DNA of 64,000 nt from NCBI RefSeq assembly GCF_007744255.1, contig NZ_CP036267.1, positions 5,716,001-5,780,000 of the forward strand, given 5' to 3'. This stretch comes from Thalassoglobus polymorphus (GTDB taxonomy: Bacteria > Planctomycetota > Planctomycetia > Planctomycetales > Planctomycetaceae). The notes beneath the pieces were generated by a model. The model was not told the origin of the DNA and did not search any database. It was given only the letters and a program-made list of their open reading frames with translations. Shown here piece after piece: positions 34,764 to 43,554 of this stretch; positions within the stretch are counted from its first letter, which is position 1; every line of letters starts with the position of its first letter. A program made the position numbers and the translations under genes.

Positions 34764-35384
34764 ATGATTACCGACATCGAGACGTATTTTGAGCTAGGGT
34801 GTGGGCGGTGCGAGCGATTTGCCACGGCGGATTGTTCAATACGCCAGTGGAGCCAAGGCCTCAACGAGCTTCGAGAAATTTGCCTTGAGTCTGGCTTGGT
34901 GGAAACGCTCAAATGGGCACATCCGTGCTATATGCATGCTGGTCGCAACATCGTAATTCTCGGAGCATTTCGAGGTGACTTTCGCATAAGTTTCTTCGAC
35001 GCGGCGCTGATGAAGGATGCGGAAAAGGTCCTGGAAAGGCAAGGGCCGAACACGCGGCATGCCGATATGATTCGGTTTACGGATAATGCTCAAGTGGAGC
35101 TAATGAAGCCAACAATCAAATCTTATTTAGGCGAGGCAAAAGAGTATGCGGATGCTGGAATCAAGCCGCCGAAAGAGGAAATCACTTTCGAAATACCGAT
35201 TGAACTTGCCGAGGCCCTGGAAGCCGACCCGATCCTTGCAAGTGCGTATTATGGTCTGACGCCAGGCCGGCAAAAAAGCTACGTGATCAATCTCAATTCA
35301 GCAAAGAAGTCCGAAACGCGAAGATCTCGAATCGCTAAATTTCGAGATAAAATCTTCGCAGGCAAAGGAGCAATGGAGCGATGA
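34764..35384 (+). CDS. YdeI/OmpD-associated family protein
   Basis: The product has 206 residues. The N-terminal two thirds match the DUF1801/YdgC-like fold (SGLVETLKWAHPCYMHAGRN, then FRGDFRISFFDAALMKD). The C-terminal part matches the OmdA-type segment (IPIELAEALEADPILASAYY and LTPGRQKSYVINLNSAK, then RRSRIAKFRDKI). There is no signal peptide. Family members are cytosolic and linked loosely to stress or iron-sulfur handling; their role is not settled. The ATG at 34764 is preferred over the GTG just before it. It is a single gene, with a transposase relic just downstream on the other strand. Confidence 0.88.
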   Translation: MITDIETYFELGCGRCERFATADCSIRQWSQGLNELREICLESGLVETLKWAHPCYMHAGRNIVILGAFRGDFRISFFDAALMKDAEKVLERQGPNTRHADMIRFTDNAQVELMKPTIKSYLGEAKEYADAGIKPPKEEITFEIPIELAEALEADPILASAYYGLTPGRQKSYVINLNSAKKSETRRSRIAKFRDKIFAGKGAMER

Positions 35385-35417
35385 CTCGTGTTGAAAAGCT
35401 CCAATTCGCATGCCCTT

Positions 35418-35639
35418 TTAGTGACCTGAGCGCAGCAGACTCAGCTTGACTTCCATGCTTTCATCATTGGTCCATCTCCTGTCAACTTGAAGGGGGACGT
35501 TTTCGTCACCTGTGCACCAGCGAGCACTCGACCATTCCCACTCCACTGCGATCTCGACAAGTTGACTTCGTACCGAAGTCTTCTTTTGCTGAAGCAGATT
35601 TTTCCTGAGACTGAACTGCTGACTCTTACCTTCTCTCAT
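35418..35639 (-). pseudogene. Remnant of a RAYT-like (Y1/IS200-type) transposase, C-terminal part
   Basis: The minus strand reads VEWEWSSARWCTGDENVPLQ, ending some 25 residues later. The WxWSSAR...VPL(E/Q)VD pattern is the C-terminal hallmark of REP-associated tyrosine transposases. The upstream part with the HUH and catalytic Tyr motifs is missing: a stop-free frame extends only to 35639, without similarity. Two copies of palindromic repeats lie within 450 bp. RAYTs are known to act on such palindromes, so this relic may be what remains of an enzyme that once moved them. Confidence 0.6.
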
Positions 35640-35646
35640 TGGATCT

Positions 35647-35750
35647 TAGAGCAGTTTGCACAACCGTGTGCCCGTGAAGAACGCATTTCACCAGTAAATT
35701 TGCTGTGCGTCACGAGGCAGCACCTGCAAACCAATTCAAAAGATGCTCGA
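35647..35750 (+). repeat. Family-2 palindromic repeat, copy
   Basis: It runs from TAGAGCAGTTTGC through CCCGTGAAGAACGCATTTC to GATGCTCGA and matches the copy 320 bp downstream with several substitutions. The ends TAGAGCA and TGCTCNA are inverted. It abuts the transposase relic. Confidence 0.85.
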
Positions 35751-35890
35751 GTCACATGACCATCAACCGCCGGATTCCCCCCCAACGAGTCCACTGCAGT
35801 AGAAGTATCCTTTTAATCTCACGCTTTCAAATTTATCATGCGGTTGGAAGATAGAAGAGGATGGAAGTCGTTGACTTTTACAGAAACGTC

Positions 35891-35972
35891 TGGAACTGAT
35901 CCTGAAACCTGAAATCGCCCTCTCAAGCATTGAGAAAATGCGATTATTCCAGAGGTTTTCGGACTGGTCCTA
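35891..35972 (-). repeat. Family-1 palindromic repeat, copy E
   Basis: In reverse orientation it begins TGGAACTGATCCTG and ends GGACTGGTCCTA. Its last bases TA are shared with the first TA of the family-2 element that follows directly, so the two elements are joined at one TA. Confidence 0.85.
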
Positions 35973-36075
35973 GAGCAGTTTGCTCGACCGTGTGCCCGTG
36001 AAGAACGCATTTCTCCAGTAAAAATGCTGTTCGCCACGAGGCAGACCCTGCAAACCAATTCGAAAGAAGCTCATA
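35971..36075 (+). repeat. Family-2 palindromic repeat, uninterrupted copy
   Basis: This is the most complete copy (about 105 bp): TAGAGCAGTTTGCTCGACCG, GAAGAACGCATTTCTCCAG, TAAAAATGCTGTTCGCCACG, then GCAAACCAATTCGAAAGAAG. It serves as the empty-site reference for the nested copy at 10495. It ends 40 bp before the kinase start codon, so it lies in that gene's leader or promoter region. Confidence 0.9.
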
Positions 36076-36115
36076 CACCAACGAATCATCGCTGACAAAA
36101 GGGCAAGATGTCTTC

Positions 36116-39100
36116 ATGGAGCCGAAAGCCAAAGTTTCGTGTCCGAGTTGTGGTCAAAAGTTCCGTGTTCAATCCGCAATTCTCGGTCGTAAAGTTCGCT
36201 GCAAGTCGTGCAAAGAACGTTTCGTTGCCAAGGCGGTTGATCACGATGCATCAAATGACGATGCAATGAGCGTTGATTTGTCGCTCGACTCTTCATATCA
36301 GGAGAGTCAAAATGCTCCCAACCCGCCGCCACTGGGACAGATTGGCGATTTCCAACTTCTGGAAATTCTTGGGAGTGGTGCATTCGGGCTGGTCTATAAA
36401 GCTCTCGACACCAAACTAGGACGAATGGTGGCGATCAAAGTCCCTCGCTTCAGTATCGACGAGAAAAGCAAGTCACGGCGATTTCTTAACGAAGCGAAAA
36501 CTGCCGCACGCCTGCGGCATCCGAACATTGTGGCACTCTATGAAAGTGGTGTCACCAATGACGGACAAATGTATCTGGTCAGCGAATTCGTAGAAGGCAA
36601 AACACTTCTACAACATATCCGCAAAGGGTCCTTAAACCTCAAAACGAAAGTTCGCTGGATTCAAGATTTGGCCAGAGCGTTACATGTTGCTCACGCAGAG
36701 GGCATCGTTCATCGCGATATCAAATCAGAGAACATTCTAGTCAGCGATGCTGATCAGCGTCCCCAGATCACCGATTTCGGACTCGCTAAACTCACCGATG
36801 ACAATTCCTCGATTCAAACTCAGGATGGAAGTCTACTTGGCACCCCAGCTTACATGTCGCCAGAACAGGCACGTGGTGAAATCGAAAACGTCGGCGCAGT
36901 CAGCGATTTGTATAGCCTAGGAGTCGTTCTCTTTGAGTCTCTTTCAGGAAAGCGTCCCTATCGGGGGAGACCGCATGAAGTCATTGCAGCAGTCGCATCC
37001 TCTTCGACACCGCCGCAGGTGAATGAATTCAATCCTAAGCTCCCCAAAGAACTGGTCGCCATCTGCGCGAAAGCGATGCACAAGCAGCAAGCATCTCGAT
37101 ATCAAACTGGTGAGGAGTTTGCAGACGACCTCGACCGCTGGCTAAATAGCAAACCAATTCTAGCAAAGCAGTTCTCTGGAATCGGCTCAAAAAGAAACAT
37201 TCTCATTGGCTCATCACTCTTGGCATGCGCTCTCATCATCGGGTTGATCTTTTCCTTCTGGGGAAATGATTCCTCAGAGCAAAATGTGGCATCAGCCGGG
37301 GCAGTCACAGAAGATTATTCTGATAGCGAGGAGCCCAAAGCAACAGGAGAAACCGCTGTTGTCGACACGCAGGGATCCGTCGAGAAAAATGATTCGTCGA
37401 GAACGACTTCCACAGCAGAAGATATGGTCGACGATCACCGACTGCAGGACGGCAACACTCTCGAAACCGCACAAGCCTCTCTTGATCCACAAAGCACAGA
37501 ACGTAAAGCAGTCGAATGGATCTTATCGAACAAGGGAAAGGGGAGTGCATTACTCGCTCATCAGCCAGACGGCACGCCTGTTTATACCGTCATTACTGCT
37601 TCGCTCTATGGACAAAAGATCGACTCCGGAATCTCAGTCTTACCTCATCTCAAGTCGCTGGGGTGGCTGAACCTGGGATCTGCTCAGTTGGAACCGACTG
37701 GACTCGAACAGATATGCAAGTGCCAAAACTTAACGACCTTGATGCTGCATAAAGCGAACATCAAGACGTCAATGCTGTCTCGTGGAGGGGGCATCGAAGG
37801 CTTACAAAGGTTGCTCATTTCCACCAATCATATTGATGATGAATGGGAGTTCCTGAACGACTTTCCTAATTTGCGAAAATTGGAAGTTTCTGGAGAGACA
37901 CTTCCCGATTTCACTGGGCTGACCGCTCCAGCAAATCTCACTGTACTAGAATTCCCGGCTCTCGACACACTCCCCGATGATCTCGTGCAACGACTCCAGG
38001 TAGAAAACGCAGACTTGAGAATCATCTGCGGAAGCGGTGAATCACGACGTCTGGTGGGCAATACAAAGTATCTTCAGGAGGCGGAATCTCTGCAAGAAAA
38101 GCACCGGATGTCATTCAGTGGATTGCCACTCCACAATACGCAGCAAAATCAACAGAAATGGGATGGCTCAACACCATTCTGGTTTCGGACGGTGAATATC
38201 AAACACGGAACAGATCTGTCAAAAGTGCCATTCAAACCGCTGTCGCGAACCAGTAATCATTTCTATATTTTCAATGCGACAGGAACGAAATCTGCCGACC
38301 AGTTTATGGAGAAGGTCTCAGATGCACATCTCACAATCGGCTTCATGGGGTTGAAAGACACCGACCTGACAGATGACGGTTTGTTACATCTCGGAGAAAG
38401 CTGCATTGTTTCCAACTGCGATGTCGCAGGAACAGAAGTCACCGAAAGCGGAATCGAAAAATACCTTCGACTCTCTCCTCCCATAGCTGAAGTGACGAGT
38501 GATTTTGGAACTTTCTACAACTTTCCACATCCACTCGCTGAGACGAAACCTGAAAAAGTTCCGCTCAAAGAGTTGCCACTCTCTCAGGCTGAATTGCGTT
38601 CAAGCCAGTTAGCGAATGCGACAAAGAGAGGAGAACCGAAGCTGGCTGAACCTCAGATGGAGTCTGCCAAGAAATGGGAAGAGCTGGGAAAACAACTTGA
38701 TGTAGCGATTCAAGCGGATGATCTGCAAGCTCTGCTCTTGATCTATGACCAACTCGCCAAAGAACCGCGCCCTGATCAGGAGATTCAACAGTTACTCGAC
38801 AAGGCAACTCAAGCAAAAGATCAATTAGCAAAAAAACTGGCCGAGTCCCAAGAGGAAAAACTAGCGAAAGAGCTGACTTCGAAGGCGATTCAACGATTCA
38901 CTCAGGAAGACGAATTTGGAGCATACGTTCTTGTGCGTGGGCTCCCTGATTCCATTCGAGAGACGAAAATTTGGGAGCAACGCAAAGAAACCCTTGAGCA
39001 AATTGAGGCTTTAGAATCAAAGTTTCCTTTAACGTCTCAAGGGGACTTTTTGGGCTCCCGTAAGTCCGCGAACACCGCCGACTTCTCCGAAACACAAAAG

Positions 39101-40069
39101 ACCTTAAACGAAATTCGTCAACACGACCGCGATCACCAATTCGCGACATTACGTGTCTTCGTCGAAAACGAAAGTCTCGAATCATCACTCTTCGTTGACG
39201 CCAAAGAAGGAGCCATCTGGTTTAATGCGAATAGCATGGGTGGCATGGAAGAGGTCAAGAGCGGGGGTATCGTGATTATTGGCACGAGCAAGGATGTGAA
39301 TGTCACAGAAGTCACCTTAACCGGACTTCGGCATCGCCCTGTCCAAATACAATTGCAGATGAATAAGGGAGGTGCCTATCGCGGTCCACTGATTCTCAAA
39401 GAAGCGCTGCGAGAAGAGCTCGGAGAGTTGGTTGTTCAACTCAATCCAGAACCAGGCCTGGACCTTCAAAAGGTCGACATGTCAGAAGCTCACCTTTGGG
39501 TCAGCCCAATGGGTTTTTATTCTCCAAAGTTCCCGATCAACGCTGATGGTCGCTTTGGCCCCATGCCACTTTATCCGCAAACCTATTCGCTTCAGGCTGT
39601 GCATCCAAGTGACTTTACATCCGAGCCACTTCGTCGAGATGTCAACGTGCTTCCATTAGAAACGACAATGATCGATCTACCAGTCTTTCTTCCTCGTGAT
39701 GTTAAGTTTGAATGGGTCTACCGAGACGGTGAGAATGGGCCCTGGCAAACCGGGAATTCAATAATTCCATCCGGGACGAGAAGCCACTATTTCAAAGACT
39801 GGACGAAGGCTGCAAACCGGTTCTGGATCAGTTTGTCTGGGTGGACCACTCAAGGAATGCAAATTGACTGGGCGAATGCAGAAGTCTTAAAAGTCGATCC
39901 TCCGAACTGGCCTCCAGCTGAAAACTTTGGACCGTTCCCGCAACGTGGCAAACCATATCCTCGTGAGTACCCTTTAACCGAAGGTTTCACAATGGCAGTG
40001 TGGCGACGTGGGGAATTTCAGGCGATCCTCAAAGTGAGTAAAATTGAAGCTCGCCCACAGGGTAAATAA
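36116..40069 (+). CDS. Zinc-ribbon Ser/Thr protein kinase with large outer domain
   Basis: The product has 1317 residues. An MJ0042-type zinc ribbon (CPSCGQKF...CKSC) occupies residues 9-32. A Hanks-type kinase domain spans about 79-345: Gly-rich loop GSGAFGLVY, Lys108, HRDIKSEN at 199-206, DFGLAK at 220-225 and an activation segment ending GTPAYMSPEQ. One membrane helix follows at about 361-382. The remaining 930 residues lie outside: an acidic linker, a leucine-rich-like region at about 500-640, a Lys/Glu/Gln-rich coiled coil at about 850-990 and beta-rich C-terminal domains. It signals from envelope to cytosol. The FHA kinase gene starts 3 nt after its stop, so the two are an operon and may work as a pair. 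Confidence 0.93.
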   Translation: MEPKAKVSCPSCGQKFRVQSAILGRKVRCKSCKERFVAKAVDHDASNDDAMSVDLSLDSSYQESQNAPNPPPLGQIGDFQLLEILGSGAFGLVYKALDTKLGRMVAIKVPRFSIDEKSKSRRFLNEAKTAARLRHPNIVALYESGVTNDGQMYLVSEFVEGKTLLQHIRKGSLNLKTKVRWIQDLARALHVAHAEGIVHRDIKSENILVSDADQRPQITDFGLAKLTDDNSSIQTQDGSLLGTPAYMSPEQARGEIENVGAVSDLYSLGVVLFESLSGKRPYRGRPHEVIAAVASSSTPPQVNEFNPKLPKELVAICAKAMHKQQASRYQTGEEFADDLDRWLNSKPILAKQFSGIGSKRNILIGSSLLACALIIGLIFSFWGNDSSEQNVASAGAVTEDYSDSEEPKATGETAVVDTQGSVEKNDSSRTTSTAEDMVDDHRLQDGNTLETAQASLDPQSTERKAVEWILSNKGKGSALLAHQPDGTPVYTVITASLYGQKIDSGISVLPHLKSLGWLNLGSAQLEPTGLEQICKCQNLTTLMLHKANIKTSMLSRGGGIEGLQRLLISTNHIDDEWEFLNDFPNLRKLEVSGETLPDFTGLTAPANLTVLEFPALDTLPDDLVQRLQVENADLRIICGSGESRRLVGNTKYLQEAESLQEKHRMSFSGLPLHNTQQNQQKWDGSTPFWFRTVNIKHGTDLSKVPFKPLSRTSNHFYIFNATGTKSADQFMEKVSDAHLTIGFMGLKDTDLTDDGLLHLGESCIVSNCDVAGTEVTESGIEKYLRLSPPIAEVTSDFGTFYNFPHPLAETKPEKVPLKELPLSQAELRSSQLANATKRGEPKLAEPQMESAKKWEELGKQLDVAIQADDLQALLLIYDQLAKEPRPDQEIQQLLDKATQAKDQLAKKLAESQEEKLAKELTSKAIQRFTQEDEFGAYVLVRGLPDSIRETKIWEQRKETLEQIEALESKFPLTSQGDFLGSRKSANTADFSETQKTLNEIRQHDRDHQFATLRVFVENESLESSLFVDAKEGAIWFNANSMGGMEEVKSGGIVIIGTSKDVNVTEVTLTGLRHRPVQIQLQMNKGGAYRGPLILKEALREELGELVVQLNPEPGLDLQKVDMSEAHLWVSPMGFYSPKFPINADGRFGPMPLYPQTYSLQAVHPSDFTSEPLRRDVNVLPLETTMIDLPVFLPRDVKFEWVYRDGENGPWQTGNSIIPSGTRSHYFKDWTKAANRFWISLSGWTTQGMQIDWANAEVLKVDPPNWPPAENFGPFPQRGKPYPREYPLTEGFTMAVWRRGEFQAILKVSKIEARPQGK

Positions 40070-40072
40070 TTG

Positions 40073-41338
40073 ATGATCGTTCAGTTTACTATCCATTCTC
40101 CCTCTGGACAGAAGACCGTTTCGATTAAACGTTACGCGATTCTGATCGTCGGCAGATCGAAGAAAGCACATATCTGCCTGAACGATGACCCTCACTTTTC
40201 ACGTCGTCACTTTCGTCTTGAAGTTGCATCGCCCAAATGTCATCTCATCGACCTGGACAGTCGAAATGGAACGTTTGTCAATGACAAACCCGTTCAGTCT
40301 GTTGAACTGAAAAATGGTGATGTCATTTCGGGCGGCGAAACGAAAATCTACGTATCAATCCATCACGAAACGTCTGCAAACAGTACATTCAACTTGCCTG
40401 GGAATTCTGATAACACTCCAGTGCAAACACCCCTGACGGCTAACAGTCCCCCGGAGCCATCGCCTAAAGATCCAGTATCCCCTCCCAAGGTAAACCTGAG
40501 ACTGGGCCACTTCGAACTGCTGCAGGAAATCGGACACGGTTCCATGGGAACGGTATACCATGCGAGAAATCTGAACGATCAGGAGATCGTGGCCCTGAAG
40601 ATCATCTTCTGTAACGGAGAAGTTGATAGTACCCACAAGCAATTATTCGTGAGAGAATCACAACTGATGAACCAACTCTCTCATCCGCGATTGGTTTCAT
40701 TCCGAGAAGCTGGAGAGATCGAAGGTCAACTGTATCTATCCATGGAATACGTCGAACATCAGAAATTTGAAAACCACAGCTTCAACATGTCTCCAGCCAA
40801 ACGGATTCGTTTTGCTTGTGGCATCATCTCACAAACGCTCGATGTACTCGAATTTCTTCACGAATCCCAAGTCGTTCATCGAGACATCAAACCTGCAAAC
40901 TTGTTGCTTGCAAACGTGAACAACCAACTGCTGGTCAAAGTTGCTGACTTAGGATTGGCGAAAAACTACCGAGACTCTGGCGTCAGTGGGATTACCAGCG
41001 AAGGCGAAGGTCGGGGAACCCTTGCGTTCATGCCTCCGGAACAACTGGCAGGCAGTCGTGATGTCGGCCCGGCAGCTGATCTCTATTCAACCGCAGCGAC
41101 ACTCTACTGGTACCTGACCGGAGAATACCCCTACGACTTTCTTCCGGGTCACCATCCCGTCGCCATCGTGCTCTCGGGAAAACGGGTCGACATTAGAAAA
41201 CGCCGCACCAAAATCCCTCCAGCATTGGCTGATATCATTGAGAAAGGTCTCAACGAATCACCAGAAGCCCGCTTCGAATCCGCCATTGAGATGCGAAACC
41301 AACTGAGACCCTTTCTTCGTAGAGACGCAACAGAGTAA
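40073..41338 (+). CDS. FHA-domain Ser/Thr protein kinase
   Basis: The product has 421 residues. The N-terminal FHA domain (about residues 22-95) shows VGRSKKAHICL, SRRHFRLE and LDSRNGTFVN, the phosphothreonine-binding landmarks. A Pro/Ser-rich linker follows, then a Hanks-type kinase domain from about 144: GHGSMGTVY, ALKII, HRDIKPANLLL and the magnesium motif DLG in place of DFG, then GTLAFMPPEQ. No membrane helix is seen, so it is cytosolic. FHA plus kinase in one chain, directly behind a membrane kinase, suggests that it binds the phosphorylated partner. The ATG at 40073 is 3 nt past the previous stop; a TTG at 40070 is less likely. Confidence 0.92.
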   Translation: MIVQFTIHSPSGQKTVSIKRYAILIVGRSKKAHICLNDDPHFSRRHFRLEVASPKCHLIDLDSRNGTFVNDKPVQSVELKNGDVISGGETKIYVSIHHETSANSTFNLPGNSDNTPVQTPLTANSPPEPSPKDPVSPPKVNLRLGHFELLQEIGHGSMGTVYHARNLNDQEIVALKIIFCNGEVDSTHKQLFVRESQLMNQLSHPRLVSFREAGEIEGQLYLSMEYVEHQKFENHSFNMSPAKRIRFACGIISQTLDVLEFLHESQVVHRDIKPANLLLANVNNQLLVKVADLGLAKNYRDSGVSGITSEGEGRGTLAFMPPEQLAGSRDVGPAADLYSTAATLYWYLTGEYPYDFLPGHHPVAIVLSGKRVDIRKRRTKIPPALADIIEKGLNESPEARFESAIEMRNQLRPFLRRDATE

Positions 41339-41367
41339 CAGGGAGAGTGGCGAAGCGACCGGTGGCT

Positions 41368-41538
41368 GGGCGAGGTCGCCTTGTTTAGAACGGATTGCGT
41401 GCCACGGTCTCTGCGAACCGTGCGAGTGCAGATGCAACATTCTACGATATGAAACCGTCGAGCAACAGCGATCACTCTGCACCGCACGGTTGGCACAACC
41501 GTGGCACGAAAGATTCATCATTACCAAGGCCACTCTGC
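41368..41538. repeat. Family-3 long palindromic repeat, copy 1
   Basis: It extends from CGAGGTCGCCTTGTTTAGA to AAGGCCACTCTGCC, about 170 bp. Nested inverted segments GTGCCACGGT/ACCGTGGCAC, AACCGTGC/GCACGGTT and GTGCAGA/TCTGCAC make nearly the whole element one long stem. A second copy at 44548-44713 is about 85-90% alike by eye. Confidence 0.88.
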
Positions 41539-41673
41539 CACGACGATAATTGGACATCAAAGAATCGTAATAATTTGCAGCGACCAGTTGACAGTGGAAC
41601 CAAGACAGAAAGTCTCTAACCGTCGGCCCTACCGCACTGGTAGTCAAATTTGAGAGTCGTAATCAGCATCGAA

Positions 41674-42945
41674 TCAATCTTGTTTTCGAAGCGTGAACGT
41701 GCCCTGATTGTTACCGTTACGCCACACAAAATCGATTCGTATTCCTTTGTCATCGCTGGCAATCTTCCCCTGATTATCACCCCCTGCGTTGCCCTTCACA
41801 ACGCGAACTGCTTCAGCATCCCATGAGACTGAATCTCCAACAGCGGTTCCTGACACTTCACGCACCCAGTTATTACTCTCAAATCTTGCCTTAAAACGAT
41901 CACTACTTCGCTCAAGCACTGTGAGCTTGAAATCCTTGAATTTGGATTCTCCATTCCAAACAGATGCAACTTGAAAAGCATCACTGAGGGTCTTGTTCGG
42001 TACCATTGACCGCTTTACAGGTGGTGTCTCATAGGGCCCTACTGACGGAACTCGCCGTCGTAGAACATCCATCACCGCTTTATAGATGTATGGATTGTTC
42101 TCATCTGCTCGCTGGTTCATTTCGGACCAGCGGTCGTATTCCAACTCCTCGAAAGCGACATCATCTAGTTTGCCAAGTTCGATTACAATGTCCCGCATAA
42201 TCTCAGCTCCCTGCAATGTCCGATCCCTCAGTACCGGTGTTCCATCAGAATAACGAAGCGTCGTCAACCGCTCCCCAAGCAATTTGTCGCTGAGCAATCC
42301 ATCTCGGTCCGTCCGGAAGGCGATCGGGTTCCAGAGCACGTACTCTGCGTCGTAGCTCATTTTGGACAACTGTCGCAAATGCTGCGGCTTTTGCGGCCAT
42401 GGCCCTTGTGGGGAGTATTTGACCTGACCAATCGCCTCGCGAGCTAATGCATGTTCAGACCAGCGGGCCATCCCTTCCAAGAACCACGAATTTTTGAAGT
42501 ACGTCGCCCCGTACTGTACTAAGTGAAACGTTTCATGCGCCGGCGTGATATTCTTCATTGGATTGAGCTTGCAGTTGACCGACATGACAATCGTCCGATC
42601 GGTCGATTTGCCCTCTGGTATCTGCCGTGCTCGCTGCGGTGAAGTGAACGCCAACCCGTTCCCGCCACCCAAATCCCGCAGACTGACCTGAATGCAGGTC
42701 ACTCCCTGGTAACGTTCGCTCTTAAACGGATCTGGAAATTTTAACACCTCGCAATAAAGATGATGTGCTGCCCACACCTGCTTTGCAATATCCTCCACTC
42801 GATCTGGTACACCAGACTGATCGACGTCATCCAGCGGCACAGAATCCTTGCCTTCTGTGATGTAAAAGACTCGAATCGAGCCTAGAACGTAGTGTTCCGG
42901 GAGGAACGTTTGTTTCTCCTGGGCACAGGTTGTAGGCAATCTCAA
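41674..42945 (-). CDS. Secreted zinc metalloprotease-like protein, N-terminus probably damaged
   Basis: From a TTG at 42945 the product has 423 residues. DVDQSGVPDRVEDIAKQVW near residue 40 is the calcium-loop-like entry of MXAN_6640-type putative metalloproteases. HETFH at 137-141 is the zinc motif, and EGMARWSEH (Glu157) can give the third ligand. A beta-rich C-terminal domain ends in RNGNNQGTFTLRKQD. There is no ATG near the start; the residues before CAQEKQ look like the tail of a signal peptide, and the frame stays open upstream into a short palindromic repeat. A lost 5' end is therefore likely. The gene lies 47 bp after the RHS neighbour gene. Confidence 0.72.
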   Translation of the reverse strand: MRLPTTCAQEKQTFLPEHYVLGSIRVFYITEGKDSVPLDDVDQSGVPDRVEDIAKQVWAAHHLYCEVLKFPDPFKSERYQGVTCIQVSLRDLGGGNGLAFTSPQRARQIPEGKSTDRTIVMSVNCKLNPMKNITPAHETFHLVQYGATYFKNSWFLEGMARWSEHALAREAIGQVKYSPQGPWPQKPQHLRQLSKMSYDAEYVLWNPIAFRTDRDGLLSDKLLGERLTTLRYSDGTPVLRDRTLQGAEIMRDIVIELGKLDDVAFEELEYDRWSEMNQRADENNPYIYKAVMDVLRRRVPSVGPYETPPVKRSMVPNKTLSDAFQVASVWNGESKFKDFKLTVLERSSDRFKARFESNNWVREVSGTAVGDSVSWDAEAVRVVKGNAGGDNQGKIASDDKGIRIDFVWRNGNNQGTFTLRKQD

Positions 42946-42965
42946 AAAAAGAGTAATCTCAATTC

Positions 42966-42982
42966 GGTCCGCACTGCGGACC
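42966..42982. repeat. Short near-perfect palindrome upstream of the protease gene
   Basis: GGTCCGCACTGCGGACC is self-complementary except for its central base. It fills most of the 47-bp gap between two minus-strand genes and sits where the protease signal peptide would be expected. Confidence 0.55.
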
Positions 42983-42992
42983 CTACTGTCCC

Positions 42993-43535
42993 TTAGTAAT
43001 TCTCCCGTGCAATCTTATTGCCATGCGACTCCCAGCCCGGTAATTTCAATCTGCGGCGATAAACGCCAATGATAGTTCGCTTGTCTCGATGCAAAATATC
43101 GACAACAGATACCAACAACCTATCAGGATCGAGCGACGAAGCTGTTATCAAATTTAGTATGATTGGCGAATTGTAGAACAAATTAGGAACCACCCATTCA
43201 ATGCCTACTTTCTTCGGTTGATTCGCGAAACGGTTTGCGTCTGCGAGAGAAACACTGAATGAATCGGCGAGGTGAATTTCAGGCGTCACATCACAAACCT
43301 CGTCATCCAATCGCGTCCAAACTGAATTTGCGTAATGCGGCAGCAAGACGGATTCGAGTTTGTCTCGGCAGTCACATCTAGGCATAACGCTATCAGCCCA
43401 CGCAAGAAGCATGTCTTCCTGTCGCACAGACCTCCTCCCTGGTATCGCCGAGGAAATCGTTTGAGCATGACGCCAAACCTTGTGGACTTGATCAGTAAAC
43501 TCTGCTGTGGGGCCTCCATTAAATCTATCGTACAT
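42993..43535 (-). CDS. Hypothetical protein downstream of RHS fragment, candidate immunity protein
   Basis: This is a 180-residue protein with no signal peptide or membrane helix. I do not recognise a family. It has two cysteines in MPRCDCRDKLESVL and a C-terminal region with alternating hydrophobic strands (VGIEWVVPNLFYNSP, LLVSVVDILHRDKRTIIGVY). Its ATG is 19 bp after the stop of the RHS gene, on the same strand. In RHS and other polymorphic toxin systems that position is normally taken by the immunity gene, so this is a candidate, by position only. The sequence does not prove it. Confidence 0.6.
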   Translation of the reverse strand: MYDRFNGGPTAEFTDQVHKVWRHAQTISSAIPGRRSVRQEDMLLAWADSVMPRCDCRDKLESVLLPHYANSVWTRLDDEVCDVTPEIHLADSFSVSLADANRFANQPKKVGIEWVVPNLFYNSPIILNLITASSLDPDRLLVSVVDILHRDKRTIIGVYRRRLKLPGWESHGNKIARENY

Positions 43536-43554
43536 TTTTTTTCACCCGCTATGG

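Noticed and set aside
41258-41647. Minus-strand frame of 129 codons after the FHA kinase
   Set aside because: Most of its translation comes from the family-3 palindrome and the antisense of the kinase end; the same peptide appears at the start of the RHS fragment for that reason.
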